Shown here: piece after piece, positions 43,803 through 53,355 of the stretch | Numbering within the stretch: position 1 is the first letter of the stretch | Layout: the number at the start of each line of letters is the position of its first letter | Source: Nitrosopumilus sp. | GTDB taxonomy: Archaea; Thermoproteota; Nitrososphaeria; Nitrososphaerales; Nitrosopumilaceae | Direction of reading: 5' to 3' | Length of the DNA: 64,000 nucleotides | NCBI GenBank assembly: GCA_029862745.1 | Contig: JAOTWS010000007.1 | Span: 1-64,000 of the forward strand | Made by a program: the position numbers and the translations under genes | The notes under the pieces: model-generated | What the model saw: only the letters and a program-made list of their open reading frames with translations | The model's database searches: none | Told to the model about the DNA's origin: nothing

Positions 43803-43864
43803 TCAATCTCTAAATTGATAACTTCTGAGCAATTCTTTTTAAGTATATAGGCTTTTTTTTTAAA

Positions 43865-44245
43865 ATGAAGATAAAGTTGGGATTATTTACGATTTTATCT
43901 ATTTTACTATTATGCTCAATAGGAATTCTTACCATTGATACAGCATTTGCTCAAGATTCTGAAGATTACAGAGAAAACTTAACAGAAAATCTAGGTGGAC
44001 AAACTGAAAAATATGAAGAGAAATTAAGAGAAATTAAAGAAAAATATCAAAAAAAGATTGATGCTCTATCTGAAAAAAACCTTCAAACATTAGAAAAATC
44101 TGAAGCAAGAAAAGAAAAACTAGAAGAAAACTCTGAAAACATACAAGAGAGATTAAAAGCAAAATCTGATATGCTAGATGATGCAGTAGGTGATGAAATA
44201 ACTATAGAATTATCCGAAACTATAGCAGGTATAACTGGAAATTAA
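43865..44245 (+). CDS. Secreted coiled-coil protein (126 aa)
   Basis: 126 residues with a signal peptide ending near TAFAQ, then a long Glu/Lys-rich helix (residues about 40-100, KYEEKLREIKEKYQKKIDAL) of coiled-coil character. No known domain. Starts close to a TATA-like AAGTATATAGG, and the next gene begins 2 bp after the stop, so the two form a unit. Confidence 0.7.
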   Translation: MKIKLGLFTILSILLLCSIGILTIDTAFAQDSEDYRENLTENLGGQTEKYEEKLREIKEKYQKKIDALSEKNLQTLEKSEARKEKLEENSENIQERLKAKSDMLDDAVGDEITIELSETIAGITGN

Positions 44246-44247
44246 GA

Positions 44248-44934
44248 ATGTTTAAAAAAAATTGTTTCTATTTTCTTGGATTTATCTTTTCAATTATTCT
44301 AATCTCACCAATTCAATTATCTCATGGAGAAATAGGGTCTATCTCTGTAGAATCATTTGATGTTAACTATGATATTGAGAATGGAAGTCTTGAAACAATT
44401 TACTTTGATCCTGATTTTGTTGAATTGATCATTATAATGAATACTATATCTGATGGAACTATAGAGTTGACAATTCCAAGATCTCTATTGGATGCAAAAT
44501 TTGATACTTCTGACGATGTCTTTTTTATCTTAGTTGATGGTTTTGAAACTAATTACATAGAAATAGATTCAACATCTGACTCTAGAACTATTATAATTCC
44601 ATTTTTTGGGGGTGATTCAATTATTGGTATTATCGGAACTGATTCTCTTAATATATTCTCAGAGGAACCTAAAATTCCATCTTGGATTAAAAATAATGCT
44701 GGATGGTGGGCTGATGGACAAATTGATGATGTTGCGTTTGTACAAGGAATTCAATACCTGATAAATAATGGCATTATGAATATCCCTCCAACTGAATCTG
44801 GAGATTTGTCTGGAAAAGATATTCCATCTTGGATTAAAAATAATGCTGGATGGTGGGCTGATGGACAAATTGATGATGTTGCGTTTGTACAAGGAATTCA
44901 ATACCTGATAAATAATGGAATTTTAGTGGTATAA
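44248..44934 (+). CDS. Secreted protein with two NAGWW repeats
   Basis: 228 residues. Signal peptide (FLGFIFSIILISPIQLSHG), an acidic beta-rich domain of about 110 residues, then two copies of IPSWIKNNAGWWADGQIDD plus helix FVQGIQYLINNGI. DNA copies 44674-44771 and 44821-44918 are identical. It shares the module with the 29459 gene, but the N-terminal domains differ, so the repeat is a mobile module. Function unknown. Confidence 0.78.
   Translation: MFKKNCFYFLGFIFSIILISPIQLSHGEIGSISVESFDVNYDIENGSLETIYFDPDFVELIIIMNTISDGTIELTIPRSLLDAKFDTSDDVFFILVDGFETNYIEIDSTSDSRTIIIPFFGGDSIIGIIGTDSLNIFSEEPKIPSWIKNNAGWWADGQIDDVAFVQGIQYLINNGIMNIPPTESGDLSGKDIPSWIKNNAGWWADGQIDDVAFVQGIQYLINNGILVV
44674..44918 (+). 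repeat. 98-bp direct repeat pair (147-bp period) encoding NAGWW modules
   Basis: 44674-44771 and 44821-44918 are identical, encoding the two C-terminal NAGWW modules. Confidence 0.85.
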
Positions 44935-44939
44935 TAGGC

Positions 44940-47258
44940 TCAATCTAGTAAATTATGCATAGATTTCAAGTCATTTTTGAATGGCTTGAGAATTTCAGGA
45001 ATTTCAACTTTGATTGGATCTTTTAATGACAAACTTTGAGATTTTTTTTCATTCCACACTTTAGAATTAAATTCAGTTATCTCTTTGGTGATTTTACTTT
45101 GATCTTCTAAATTCTCAGGTTCGATTTGTTTTTGTTTATGTATACTTTCTTTTGAATACAAAATTTTCCAAAGATGTTCAGTTATGAATGGCGTGATTGG
45201 CGCTAATAATTTTAAAATCGTTGAGAGTGATTTATGTAGTGTAAATATGGCACCATCACGTTCTCCATCTGAGAAATTAATGCCATAAGCTCTTGCTTTA
45301 ACCATTTCAATGTAATGAGCTGCAAACAAGTTCCATGTGAATTCTCTAATTGCAATTGCAGGAATAAAAAAGTTATATTCATCATAGCCTCGCTTACATT
45401 CTTTCACTAGGTTATCTAATTCGGATAGAATCCATTTGTCTGACTCACTAAGTGTTCCAGATTTTATTACTGGAAAGCTTGACAAGAATCTTGATATATT
45501 CCATAACTTACTGAGGAATTTTTTAGTTGATTCAATTTTTTGTTCATTACATCTGAAATCATATCCATGATTAATTTCACTTGCGCTCCAAAATCTAAAA
45601 GTGTCTGCACCTAATTTTTCTATCACTGGTAATGGATCTATTGCATTTCCTTTACTCTTACTCATTTTCATTCCTTTTTCGTCAAGACCATATCCCATAA
45701 CCCATGCTTCAGACCATGGCTTCTTTCCTGTTAGTTGTTCACATCTTAGTAGTGTATAATACAACCATGTTCTTACAATATCTTTTGCTTGTGGTCTGAT
45801 TGAAGCAGGATATACCTTTTTGAAAAATTCATCATCTCTATTGAATTTACTAATGAAAAGTGGAGATACACTTGAATCCATCCATGTATCAAATGTTCTC
45901 TCTTCCCCAACAAATTCTGTAGAATCACATTTTGTACAATTATTGATTAAACATCTTTCATTCCAAGGTTTATAGTATTTCCCAGGCTCAGGAACGTAGG
46001 GTTCTGAACATTTTTTACAGTACCAAATTGGAATTTCAGTACCATAATACCTTCTTCTAGATATTGGCCAATCGATATTGATAGATTCCAACCAATTGAT
46101 TAGAATTTGTTTATGCATTGTTGGATGAAATTCTATTTCTTGTCCCAACTTTTTCATTTTTTCAACTGAATCTTTTTGTTTGAGATAATACTCTTCCATT
46201 GGAATGATTTCAATTGGAGTTTTACTTCTTTCTGAAACAGGCGTTCTATGAACAATTTCTTCAATTTTTTCTACAAAGCCATTTCTTTCCAAGTCTTCTA
46301 TGATTTTTGTTCTCGCTTGTTTTGGTTTTAACCCTGCATATTCTCCAGCTGCATCTGTCATCTTTCCATCTAATCCAATTGCAACAACCTCTTCTAATTC
46401 CAGTTCTCTAAATAACGCTACATCGTTTTGATCACCATAACTACATATCATTACAGCACCAGAACCAAATTCTTTTTGTGCTGAATGATGTGTTCTTAAT
46501 TCAACCTCTGCATTAGTAATTGGAACTATCACTTTCTTTCCAATATATTTTGAATATCTTTTATCTTCAGGATTTACAATAATAGTTCTACACGCACAAA
46601 TTAATTCCGGTCTTGTACTGGCAATTATTATTTCCTGATCTGTGTCTTTAATTTTGAATTTCATGTATACCAGTTTAGTGGATAAATCTTCGTATGTTAT
46701 CTCTGCATCTGCGATAGTAGTTCCTGATACCCAATCATAGTTATTTGGTCTGTTTGCCAGGTATATCTGACCCTTCTTCCATAATTCAATGAATGTTGAT
46801 TGAGTTAGAGTTCTGTACTCCTCTGAATCAGTTCTGTAGTAATTTGCAAAATCCCCACTAATTCCCAAATTTTTCATAATGAGAATCATCTCTGCTTCTA
46901 AATCATCAAGTGCATCTCTACACAAATTTAGAAATTCATTTCTATCTGTTTCTCTCATTCTGATGTTGTGTTTTTTTTCTGTGTATAGCTCTACTGGTAA
47001 TCCATTTCTGTCAATTCCTATTGGGAAATAGACATTTTTTCCAGCCATTCTTGCAGTGCGTGCAATCATATCGATCTGTGAATAATGTGCTGCAGCTCCA
47101 ATATGCCATGGTCTACCTGAAGGATATGGGGGAGGAGTATCTATGGTAAAATTCTCATTTTCTGGTTTGAATTCATAAGTTTTTTCTTCTTCCCATTGTT
47201 TTAGAATATTTTTCTCTAACTTTGGATCCCATGCTTTTTCTGATATTTTAGGTTCCAT
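44940..47258 (-). CDS. valS: Valyl-tRNA synthetase
   Basis: 772 residues, class I. HIGH-like motif in PYPSGRPWHIGAAAHY, editing domain in the middle, Cys-rich zinc insert (CKKCSEPYVPE and CLINNCTKCDS), and KMSKSKGNAIDP near residue 540. The anticodon-binding C-terminus is shorter than in bacteria, as in archaea. It converges with the NAGWW gene. Confidence 0.95.
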   Translation of the reverse strand: MEPKISEKAWDPKLEKNILKQWEEEKTYEFKPENENFTIDTPPPYPSGRPWHIGAAAHYSQIDMIARTARMAGKNVYFPIGIDRNGLPVELYTEKKHNIRMRETDRNEFLNLCRDALDDLEAEMILIMKNLGISGDFANYYRTDSEEYRTLTQSTFIELWKKGQIYLANRPNNYDWVSGTTIADAEITYEDLSTKLVYMKFKIKDTDQEIIIASTRPELICACRTIIVNPEDKRYSKYIGKKVIVPITNAEVELRTHHSAQKEFGSGAVMICSYGDQNDVALFRELELEEVVAIGLDGKMTDAAGEYAGLKPKQARTKIIEDLERNGFVEKIEEIVHRTPVSERSKTPIEIIPMEEYYLKQKDSVEKMKKLGQEIEFHPTMHKQILINWLESINIDWPISRRRYYGTEIPIWYCKKCSEPYVPEPGKYYKPWNERCLINNCTKCDSTEFVGEERTFDTWMDSSVSPLFISKFNRDDEFFKKVYPASIRPQAKDIVRTWLYYTLLRCEQLTGKKPWSEAWVMGYGLDEKGMKMSKSKGNAIDPLPVIEKLGADTFRFWSASEINHGYDFRCNEQKIESTKKFLSKLWNISRFLSSFPVIKSGTLSESDKWILSELDNLVKECKRGYDEYNFFIPAIAIREFTWNLFAAHYIEMVKARAYGINFSDGERDGAIFTLHKSLSTILKLLAPITPFITEHLWKILYSKESIHKQKQIEPENLEDQSKITKEITEFNSKVWNEKKSQSLSLKDPIKVEIPEILKPFKNDLKSMHNLLD

Positions 47259-47265
47259 TTTTTAT

Positions 47266-48081
47266 CTATCTTGAAATATTTGAAATAATATGAGATCCTT
47301 TATTGTAGCCTTCATATATGTAAACTCCAAGTGCTTCTACATTTGACGGCATTTTAGGCGCTAATAATTTGATAATCTCACTTGAAAGATTTTCTACCGT
47401 AGCTTCCCCTTCTAACAAATAAGTAGTATTTTTTGGAACTTGTAACTCAAACATTCCTTTAGGACCTTCAAATTGAATATGATAATGTGACTCATCTTCC
47501 TTTCTCAAGTATTTTCTATTTATGAAAAATTTATGATCAAACACATTTACAACCTCTTTGATGATTTTTTTTGCTACCCCAAAATCTAATAGTAAATTAT
47601 CTTTCATCTGTCCTACAAGTTCTACCATTACAGAAGATGTATGCCCGTGCAGAATAGAACATTTTTCAACTAATGGAAGTATGTGTGCATAATCAAATGA
47701 GAATGATGCATCTTCTAAAAATATAGAACCTGTCTGAGGCGATTTTTCATAAAATACAATATCTTGTAATTCTTTAATTTGTGCAACATATTTTGCATGA
47801 CCAATTGCCATTACTTTGTCTTTTGGAAAGTCTTCTTTGATCTGTTTGTATTTTTCAATATCTTCATCATTGTCAATTACTTCAATTAACCCCTTCTTTG
47901 TCTTAAAATCTACAGTAATTTCTTTTCTGTTCTTTAAGACAATCTTGTGATTATATTCATATTCTTCTTCAAGAAAGGTGAGCATCTGTGCAATGGTCAA
48001 CTCTGTTCTTGTCCTAAGCAAATTTCCCTTTTTATCAACATATCTAAAATCTGAATCCATTATTGTTGGAGTTGAAGCCAT
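47266..48081 (-). CDS. 6-pyruvoyl-tetrahydropterin synthase/QueD-family protein with N-terminal extension
   Basis: 271 residues. The C-terminal 140 residues are the PTPS/QueD fold: FSFDYAHILPLVEKCSILHG carries His zinc ligands (with HGHTS), and VFDHKFFINRKYL follows. The first 120 residues are extra; VDFKTKKGLIEVIDND has the layout of a PD-(D/E)XK core with the Lys replaced. Role: pterin, folate-like or queuosine/archaeosine precursor synthesis. The extension's function is unknown. Confidence 0.82.
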   Translation of the reverse strand: MASTPTIMDSDFRYVDKKGNLLRTRTELTIAQMLTFLEEEYEYNHKIVLKNRKEITVDFKTKKGLIEVIDNDEDIEKYKQIKEDFPKDKVMAIGHAKYVAQIKELQDIVFYEKSPQTGSIFLEDASFSFDYAHILPLVEKCSILHGHTSSVMVELVGQMKDNLLLDFGVAKKIIKEVVNVFDHKFFINRKYLRKEDESHYHIQFEGPKGMFELQVPKNTTYLLEGEATVENLSSEIIKLLAPKMPSNVEALGVYIYEGYNKGSHIISNISR

Positions 48082-48151
48082 GTGAAGTCATCTTATTTTG
48101 GATATAATATAAATTCCGTAATGGTTGTGCCTAAAAATATATCCTTTGTAA

Positions 48152-48430
48152 CTATACGAAGGAATTCAGGATTTTTGCTAGATTTACATCATTTTTTGTA
48201 ATGCCTCCAGCATCATGAGTTGTCAATTCCACTGTAATTCTATTGTATACATTAAACCACTCTGGATGATGATTCATTTTTTCAATCTCCATGGCTGCTC
48301 TGGTCATAAAACCAAATGCCTGATTGAAACTATCGAATTGAAACTCCTTGTGTAGTTTTTCATTAACAACACTCCATCCTGATAGATTCTTTAATTCATC
48401 CTCAATATCTTGTTGGGATAATCGTATCAT
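48152..48430 (-). CDS. Pterin-4a-carbinolamine dehydratase
   Basis: 92 residues. The conserved [25 protein letters not shown] motif (catalytic His pair and Trp) identifies the PCD/DCoH family, which dehydrates carbinolamine pterins. It lies 70 bp upstream of the PTPS-like gene on the same strand, so the pair likely shares a pterin pathway. Confidence 0.92.
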   Translation of the reverse strand: MIRLSQQDIEDELKNLSGWSVVNEKLHKEFQFDSFNQAFGFMTRAAMEIEKMNHHPEWFNVYNRITVELTTHDAGGITKNDVNLAKILNSFV

Positions 48431-48499
48431 ACTGTATTATATTTAATGTTAAATTAAAAGATTGATTCATTACCTTTTATGGAATATGTGATATAAACC

Positions 48500-49255
48500 A
48501 TGGATGAAATAAACAAAAAATTACTTGAGCATATCAAAAATTCTATTTCTGAGATTGTTAAAGTGAAAAAAATTGGAATCGCTTTTTCTGGAGGCGTAGA
48601 CAGTGCATTAATCTCTAAAATATGCTCTGACATGAATTATGATATTATATTGCTTACAATTGGATTCCATGAATCTCATGATATTTTATTTGCAAAACAA
48701 GTTAATGAATATCTAAAATACCCTCATCATGTTTTAGAAATTGATTCAGATACATTTCCTTCAATATCCTCTAAAATTCACCAAACAATAGAGACTGATA
48801 ATTTATCTTGGAATGAAAACTGTATTGCTTTTCATTATGTTTCTAAACTAGCAAACTCTTTAGAACTTGACACTGTAATTACAGCAAATGGAATAGATGA
48901 ATTATTTTGTGGATATAATGTATATAGAGAAGTATTTTCTGAAGGAGAATCAAAAATTAACCAAGTCATTCTTGCTAAATTAGATAATGAATTAAAAATG
49001 ATGAAGGCTGTCAATCTAGTTGCATCTGAATTTGGAGTAACAATACTTCAACCATTACTCTCACAAAAATTCATCGAATATGCAAAAACTGTCCCAATAT
49101 CTGAAAAAATTCATGACTCTGAAGATCTATATCGTAAACACATTATACGAAAATTAGCCCAAGAAATTAATGTTCCAGAACTTTCTTGTACAAAACGAAA
49201 AAAAGCATTACAGTATGGCTCTAAAATTCACAAGGCTTTACTAAAAACTAGATAA
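48500..49255 (+). CDS. Asparagine synthase-type ATP pyrophosphatase domain protein
   Basis: 251 residues. The PP-loop IGIAFSGGVDSALISK and VITANGIDELFCGYNVYRE match the synthetase half of asparagine synthetase B. The N-terminal glutaminase domain is absent. It could use free ammonia or belong to another amide-forming pathway. It is divergent from the PCD gene and overlaps the 3' end of purB by 8 bp. Confidence 0.82.
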   Translation: MDEINKKLLEHIKNSISEIVKVKKIGIAFSGGVDSALISKICSDMNYDIILLTIGFHESHDILFAKQVNEYLKYPHHVLEIDSDTFPSISSKIHQTIETDNLSWNENCIAFHYVSKLANSLELDTVITANGIDELFCGYNVYREVFSEGESKINQVILAKLDNELKMMKAVNLVASEFGVTILQPLLSQKFIEYAKTVPISEKIHDSEDLYRKHIIRKLAQEINVPELSCTKRKKALQYGSKIHKALLKTR

Positions 49256-50609
49256 ATTTCTTAACTGTACTTTGAACTGATTTTTCTACATTACTAATGA
49301 TTGTAGGTGATGCTCCAAGGTGTTTTTCTGGTGAAAATATTGCATCAATTTCTTTATCGGTTAGCTTTGAGGAAAATGCTTTATCCCTTTTGATTGCATC
49401 CTTGTAGAACATTCCTTTATCGTTTGCCTCAAATGCAACTCTCTGAACATCTCTATATGCATGAAATCTTGGAATACCTTTTTTGATTAGTGCTTCTAAA
49501 ACAAATTCTGCAAAGATTTGGCCTTTTGTGATGTATAAATTATCTATAATTCTTTTCTCATTTACCAACAAGTTTGAAATAATTCTGGTCATAGTTTCTA
49601 ACATTTCGTCAACTAAAATGGATACAGTTGGTATTACAAATCTTTCATTGGCTGAATTTGAAAGATCTCGCTCATGCCATAATGGAATATTTTCAAATGC
49701 AACCGCGACTTGACTTCTTACTAATTTGGATAGTGATGATACTCTTTCACTCTTTATTGGATTTCTTTTTACAGGAACTGCACTGCTTCCCATTTGCCCT
49801 TTTTTGAATTGTTCTGCAACCTCTCCGATCTCAGTTCTCTGTAAATTTCTAATCTCTATTGCAATTTTTTCTAATGTAGCACCAATTAGTGCCAACTCAA
49901 AAACATATTCAGCATATCTTTCTCTAGGAACAACTTGAGTTGTAACTTCTGCTGGAAATAATTTTAATCGCTTTGCAGCTCTTTTTTGTACTTCAAGTGA
50001 CTTTACGCCCATTAGTGAGCCTGTCCCTACAACACCCAATGTCTTGCAAATCAAAATTCTTTTCTTTATCTCTTCAATTCGCTCTACATGTTTTGCCATC
50101 TCTGCAGCCCAGTTTGCAAATTTCAATCCAAATGAAATAATACTTGCATGTTGACCATGTGTTCTACCAACTGCTGGAATCTTTGCATGGTTTACTGCTT
50201 TTTTTGCAAGAATTGATGCCATCTTTGCAACTTTAGGCTCAATAATTTGTAATGCATCTCTCATCTGCATTGAATTACTAGTATCGACTAAATCATTACT
50301 TGTAAGACCATAGTGAATCCATGGTCTTGCATTTTTGCTACATTTTTCACTAAGTGCTTCTACCAAGGCTGCAGTGTCATGATCACTTTTTGCCTCTAAC
50401 TGTTTGATTCTTTTTGCAGTGATTTTTCCAGACATTACAGCTCTGTGAATTTCTTTACCTACACTTTTTGAGATCATTCCTATCTCGCTTTGGGAAATGG
50501 CAACAGATCCTTCGATCTCCAATTGATAATCTACTTTCTTTTGTTCACTGAAAATATCCATCATTTCTTTTGTGCCATAACGACCATTATCGATAGGTAA
50601 AATTGCCAA
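49248..50609 (-). CDS. purB: Adenylosuccinate lyase
   Basis: 453 residues of the fumarase/aspartase superfamily. Signature GSSAVPVKRNPIKSE is present, with the catalytic His in HGQHAS and TSNDLVDTS. It splits adenylosuccinate and SAICAR in purine synthesis. Length normal. Confidence 0.95.
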   Translation of the reverse strand: MAILPIDNGRYGTKEMMDIFSEQKKVDYQLEIEGSVAISQSEIGMISKSVGKEIHRAVMSGKITAKRIKQLEAKSDHDTAALVEALSEKCSKNARPWIHYGLTSNDLVDTSNSMQMRDALQIIEPKVAKMASILAKKAVNHAKIPAVGRTHGQHASIISFGLKFANWAAEMAKHVERIEEIKKRILICKTLGVVGTGSLMGVKSLEVQKRAAKRLKLFPAEVTTQVVPRERYAEYVFELALIGATLEKIAIEIRNLQRTEIGEVAEQFKKGQMGSSAVPVKRNPIKSERVSSLSKLVRSQVAVAFENIPLWHERDLSNSANERFVIPTVSILVDEMLETMTRIISNLLVNEKRIIDNLYITKGQIFAEFVLEALIKKGIPRFHAYRDVQRVAFEANDKGMFYKDAIKRDKAFSSKLTDKEIDAIFSPEKHLGASPTIISNVEKSVQSTVKKFI

Positions 50610-50790
50610 TATTCTTAGTCATTTTACATTGAAAATAAATCTACTTATGAAATCAATGTTCATAATTTCTTTAGAGATTAAATCTACTCTGACTCTTAAT
50701 TTATGGCAATCACAAAGACAGCCTTTTTGCTATCACATTCGCTTGCAATCTGGACACACCTTCTTTCTCCAATATTGCACTGTATCCATT

Positions 50791-51012
50791 TTAGTATCGC
50801 TGTGTCACTTTGAAAGTCCCTTTTTTCACTTGAAGAAGAATTTTGATCAAATACAATATCCAAAACCCAATTAGTATGTAATACAAAATACTTACATCCG
50901 GCTCTTCTAGAATTTCTCTTGATTCTTCATCTACAGGCTGATCAAATGGTGGTATGTATACAATTCCAAGAAAAATTGGTATTGTTACTAGAATAATAAT
51001 TGGTATTACCAT
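50791..51012 (-). CDS. Small two-helix membrane protein (73 aa)
   Basis: 73 residues with two hydrophobic helices (IPIIILVTIPIFLGIVYI and ILYYILIGFWILYLIKILL) joined by an acidic loop (DEESREILEEPD). Basic C-terminus. It lies 5 bp downstream of the CBS gene on the same strand, so it may be its membrane partner. Not recognised. Confidence 0.65.
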   Translation of the reverse strand: MVIPIIILVTIPIFLGIVYIPPFDQPVDEESREILEEPDVSILYYILIGFWILYLIKILLQVKKGTFKVTQRY

Positions 51013-51017
51013 GATTT

Positions 51018-51503
51018 CTAATTATATGGACTATAATTTGTATAAATTTTTGCTACTGAATGAAAATACATGTCTCTCATATCTTCTTCTACTGATACTG
51101 CCAATAAATTAACAATGTCTGTTGCTGTAATTATACCAACAACATCCCCCTTATCAATTACGGGTAATTTTCTTACTCCACTTTTATGCATCAAATCTCC
51201 TGCAGCTCTCACTGTTTCATCTGAACTTATCGAAATCAATGGTGATGACATTATCTGTTTTATGGGTGTACTAATTTGATATGCATGAGCAGCAACTTTT
51301 ACTGCAAAATCCCTATCTGTGACAATTCCTACTGGTTGGTTATTTTTCATAATAATTATTGCTCCAACTTTTGCATCTTCCATCATTTTTGCAGCTTCAT
51401 TGATTGTCATTGTTGCATCTATGGAAACAACTGATTTAGTCATTACATCTGCTATTGTCATTATTTTTGCCTCTGTCATTTTACGAATTAACTTGTATCT
51501 CAT
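51018..51503 (-). CDS. Two-CBS-domain protein
   Basis: 161 residues (second ATG at 51479). Two CBS motifs: ADVMTKSVVSIDATMTINEA and IKQMSSPLISISSDETVRAA-like segments, each with a G(I/V)VTDRD or GIITATDIV strand. CBS pairs bind adenosine nucleotides and sense energy state. It appears cytoplasmic and is followed directly by a small membrane protein gene. Confidence 0.87.
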   Translation of the reverse strand: MRYKLIRKMTEAKIMTIADVMTKSVVSIDATMTINEAAKMMEDAKVGAIIIMKNNQPVGIVTDRDFAVKVAAHAYQISTPIKQIMSSPLISISSDETVRAAGDLMHKSGVRKLPVIDKGDVVGIITATDIVNLLAVSVEEDMRDMYFHSVAKIYTNYSPYN

Positions 51504-51660
51504 TCCATATTTGGATCTTCTAGAATCTCAAAGCTGAAAATCATACAAGATAATCTAAATTTACTTTAAATAAAAAACTGATTAATTTTTTTTATTTTCC
51601 AGAATAATCTTAAATTATTTTGACTTTACTACTCTCAATAATTTGCAAAGTTTTTTGAAG
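51504..51660. other. Intergenic region, no gene seen
   Basis: AT-rich DNA between the CBS gene and the broken ORF. TTTAAATAAA near 51567 could be a promoter element for the CBS gene. No RNA-like pairing was noticed. Confidence 0.5.
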
Positions 51661-51818
51661 TTATTTTTCTATAATACCTGTATCTTGTAAAACCCATTCT
51701 AGGGATTTGAAATACCATTGTTTAAAATTTTTCTCATCAATTACCCAATCTGGGTTTGCTCTTAGTTCTGCAAGTAACTGATTGGCTTTTTTTGTAATTG
51801 TTGCTTGATCTAACCCAT
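51661..51818 (-). pseudogene. Small helical protein gene with a +/-1 frameshift after its start codon
   Basis: The minus-strand frame reads LDQATITKKANQLLAELR...NPDWVIDEKNFKQWYF...WVLQDTGIIEK then stop, about 50 good coding residues. An ATG at 51818 lies one frame off (ATG GGT TAG). One extra T in the GGTT run would give M-G-L-D-Q and a complete 52-codon gene. A TTTAAATTAAAC element sits 25 nt before this ATG. Either a sequencing error, a recent frameshift or recoding; the product is not recognised. Confidence 0.5.
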
Positions 51819-51906
51819 TTTATAGTTGCTTTTGTTTAATTTAAAATTGTTTTTAGAAATCTTCTGATGATTTAAATTGGATTGAAAGAAAATTTTATCA
51901 ATACTG

Positions 51907-53355
51907 ATGTCTACTGTTATTCCAAAAAAAATTGGAGAAAATCAATACCAAATTGAACCTGATTCAAATCTTGGAATGAAAGTACCTGTGAGAATCTATG
52001 CTGATGAATCTCTTTTGCAAAAAATGCTGTCTGATAGAACAATAATGCAGGCACGAAATGTTGCTTCAATTCCTGGAATTATAGGCCACAGTGTTGTATT
52101 GCCTGATGGTCATGAAGGTTATGGTTTTCCTGTTGGTGGTGTTGCAGCTATGGATGCTGAAGAAGGGATGATTAGTCCCGGTGGAGTTGGATATGATATT
52201 AATTGTGGAGTAAGATTACTTCGTTCAAATTTAAGCGAACAAACAGTTCGTTCAAAACTAAAGGAGCTTGTAACTGATCTTTTCAATTCTATTCCATCAG
52301 GTGTTGGATCTAAAGGTGCAGTTAAGCTAACCCATTCAGAACTTGATGAAGTTTTAGTAAAAGGAGTTAATTGGGCAATTGACAATGGTTATGGTTCATC
52401 ACATGATTCTGATGTATGTGAAGAGAATGGCCAAATTCAAAATGCTGATCCAAACGAAGTTTCTGATAAAGCAAGAAAAAGAGGTGCACCTCAACTCGGA
52501 AGTTTAGGTTCTGGAAACCATTTTCTTGAAGTACAAAAGGTTGCAGAAATTCATGACGAAGAAGCAGCAAGTCGAATGGGAATTAAAGAAGGTACTATTA
52601 CAGTTTTGATTCATTGTGGTTCTAGAGGTTTTGGTCATCAAGTATGTAGTGATTATCTTAGAATTTCTGAACAGGCAATGACAAAATATGATATCAATTT
52701 ACCTGATAGAGAACTTGCCTGTGTCCCTAATAATTCTGATGAGGGTGAATCCTACAGAAAAGCAATGTTTGCAGCATTAAATTTTGCATGGAGTAATAGA
52801 CAAATGATAACTCATTGGACAAGAAATTCTTTTGAACGTGTGTTTCATCAATCCGAATCTGATCTTGATATGAAATTAGTTTATGATGTTGCGCATAATA
52901 TTGCAAAAGTAGAGAAACACAAAGTTGATGGCAAAGAACGTAAACTTGTAGTTCACAGAAAAGGTGCTACACGAGCATTTCCTGCAAACCGAGATGAAAT
53001 ACCATCAAAATACCGTGATTTGGGCCAACCTGTTTTGGTTCCGGGTTCAATGGGTACTGCAAGCTGGATTTTACTTGGAAAACCCAATTCTATGAGTTTG
53101 AGTTTTGGCTCAACTGCTCATGGGGCAGGAAGAACAATGTCTAGATCCAAAGCTAGAAGAAATTACACTGAAGATGATGTAAAAAAATCCTTGAATGACA
53201 AGGGCATATTTATCAAAGCATTAACTCGAGATGGAGTTGTAGAAGAAACTCCTCTTGCATACAAAGATGTTGATGCTGTAGTTAACGTCTCTCATAATCT
53301 GGGAATTGCCACAAAAGTTGCAAAATTAGTACCTATTGGTGTGATTAAAGGTTGA
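51907..53355 (+). CDS. rtcB: RNA-splicing ligase RtcB
   Basis: 482 residues, full archaeal RtcB without intein. Metal and GMP sites are visible: GVGYDINCGVR, GSGNHFLEVQ, IHCGSRGFGHQV, VYDVAHNIAKVEKH and the guanylated His in STAHGAGRTMSR. It joins tRNA exons after intron removal, so it serves the intron-containing tRNA genes seen here. It overlaps the next gene by 4 bp. Confidence 0.97.
   Translation: MSTVIPKKIGENQYQIEPDSNLGMKVPVRIYADESLLQKMLSDRTIMQARNVASIPGIIGHSVVLPDGHEGYGFPVGGVAAMDAEEGMISPGGVGYDINCGVRLLRSNLSEQTVRSKLKELVTDLFNSIPSGVGSKGAVKLTHSELDEVLVKGVNWAIDNGYGSSHDSDVCEENGQIQNADPNEVSDKARKRGAPQLGSLGSGNHFLEVQKVAEIHDEEAASRMGIKEGTITVLIHCGSRGFGHQVCSDYLRISEQAMTKYDINLPDRELACVPNNSDEGESYRKAMFAALNFAWSNRQMITHWTRNSFERVFHQSESDLDMKLVYDVAHNIAKVEKHKVDGKERKLVVHRKGATRAFPANRDEIPSKYRDLGQPVLVPGSMGTASWILLGKPNSMSLSFGSTAHGAGRTMSRSKARRNYTEDDVKKSLNDKGIFIKALTRDGVVEETPLAYKDVDAVVNVSHNLGIATKVAKLVPIGVIKG

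Noticed and set aside
50733-50789. 18-residue ORF (MDTVQYWRKKVCPDCKRM) after the two-helix membrane gene
   Set aside because: It starts right after the upstream stop (TAAAATG) and holds CPDC, but it is too short to support without conservation data.
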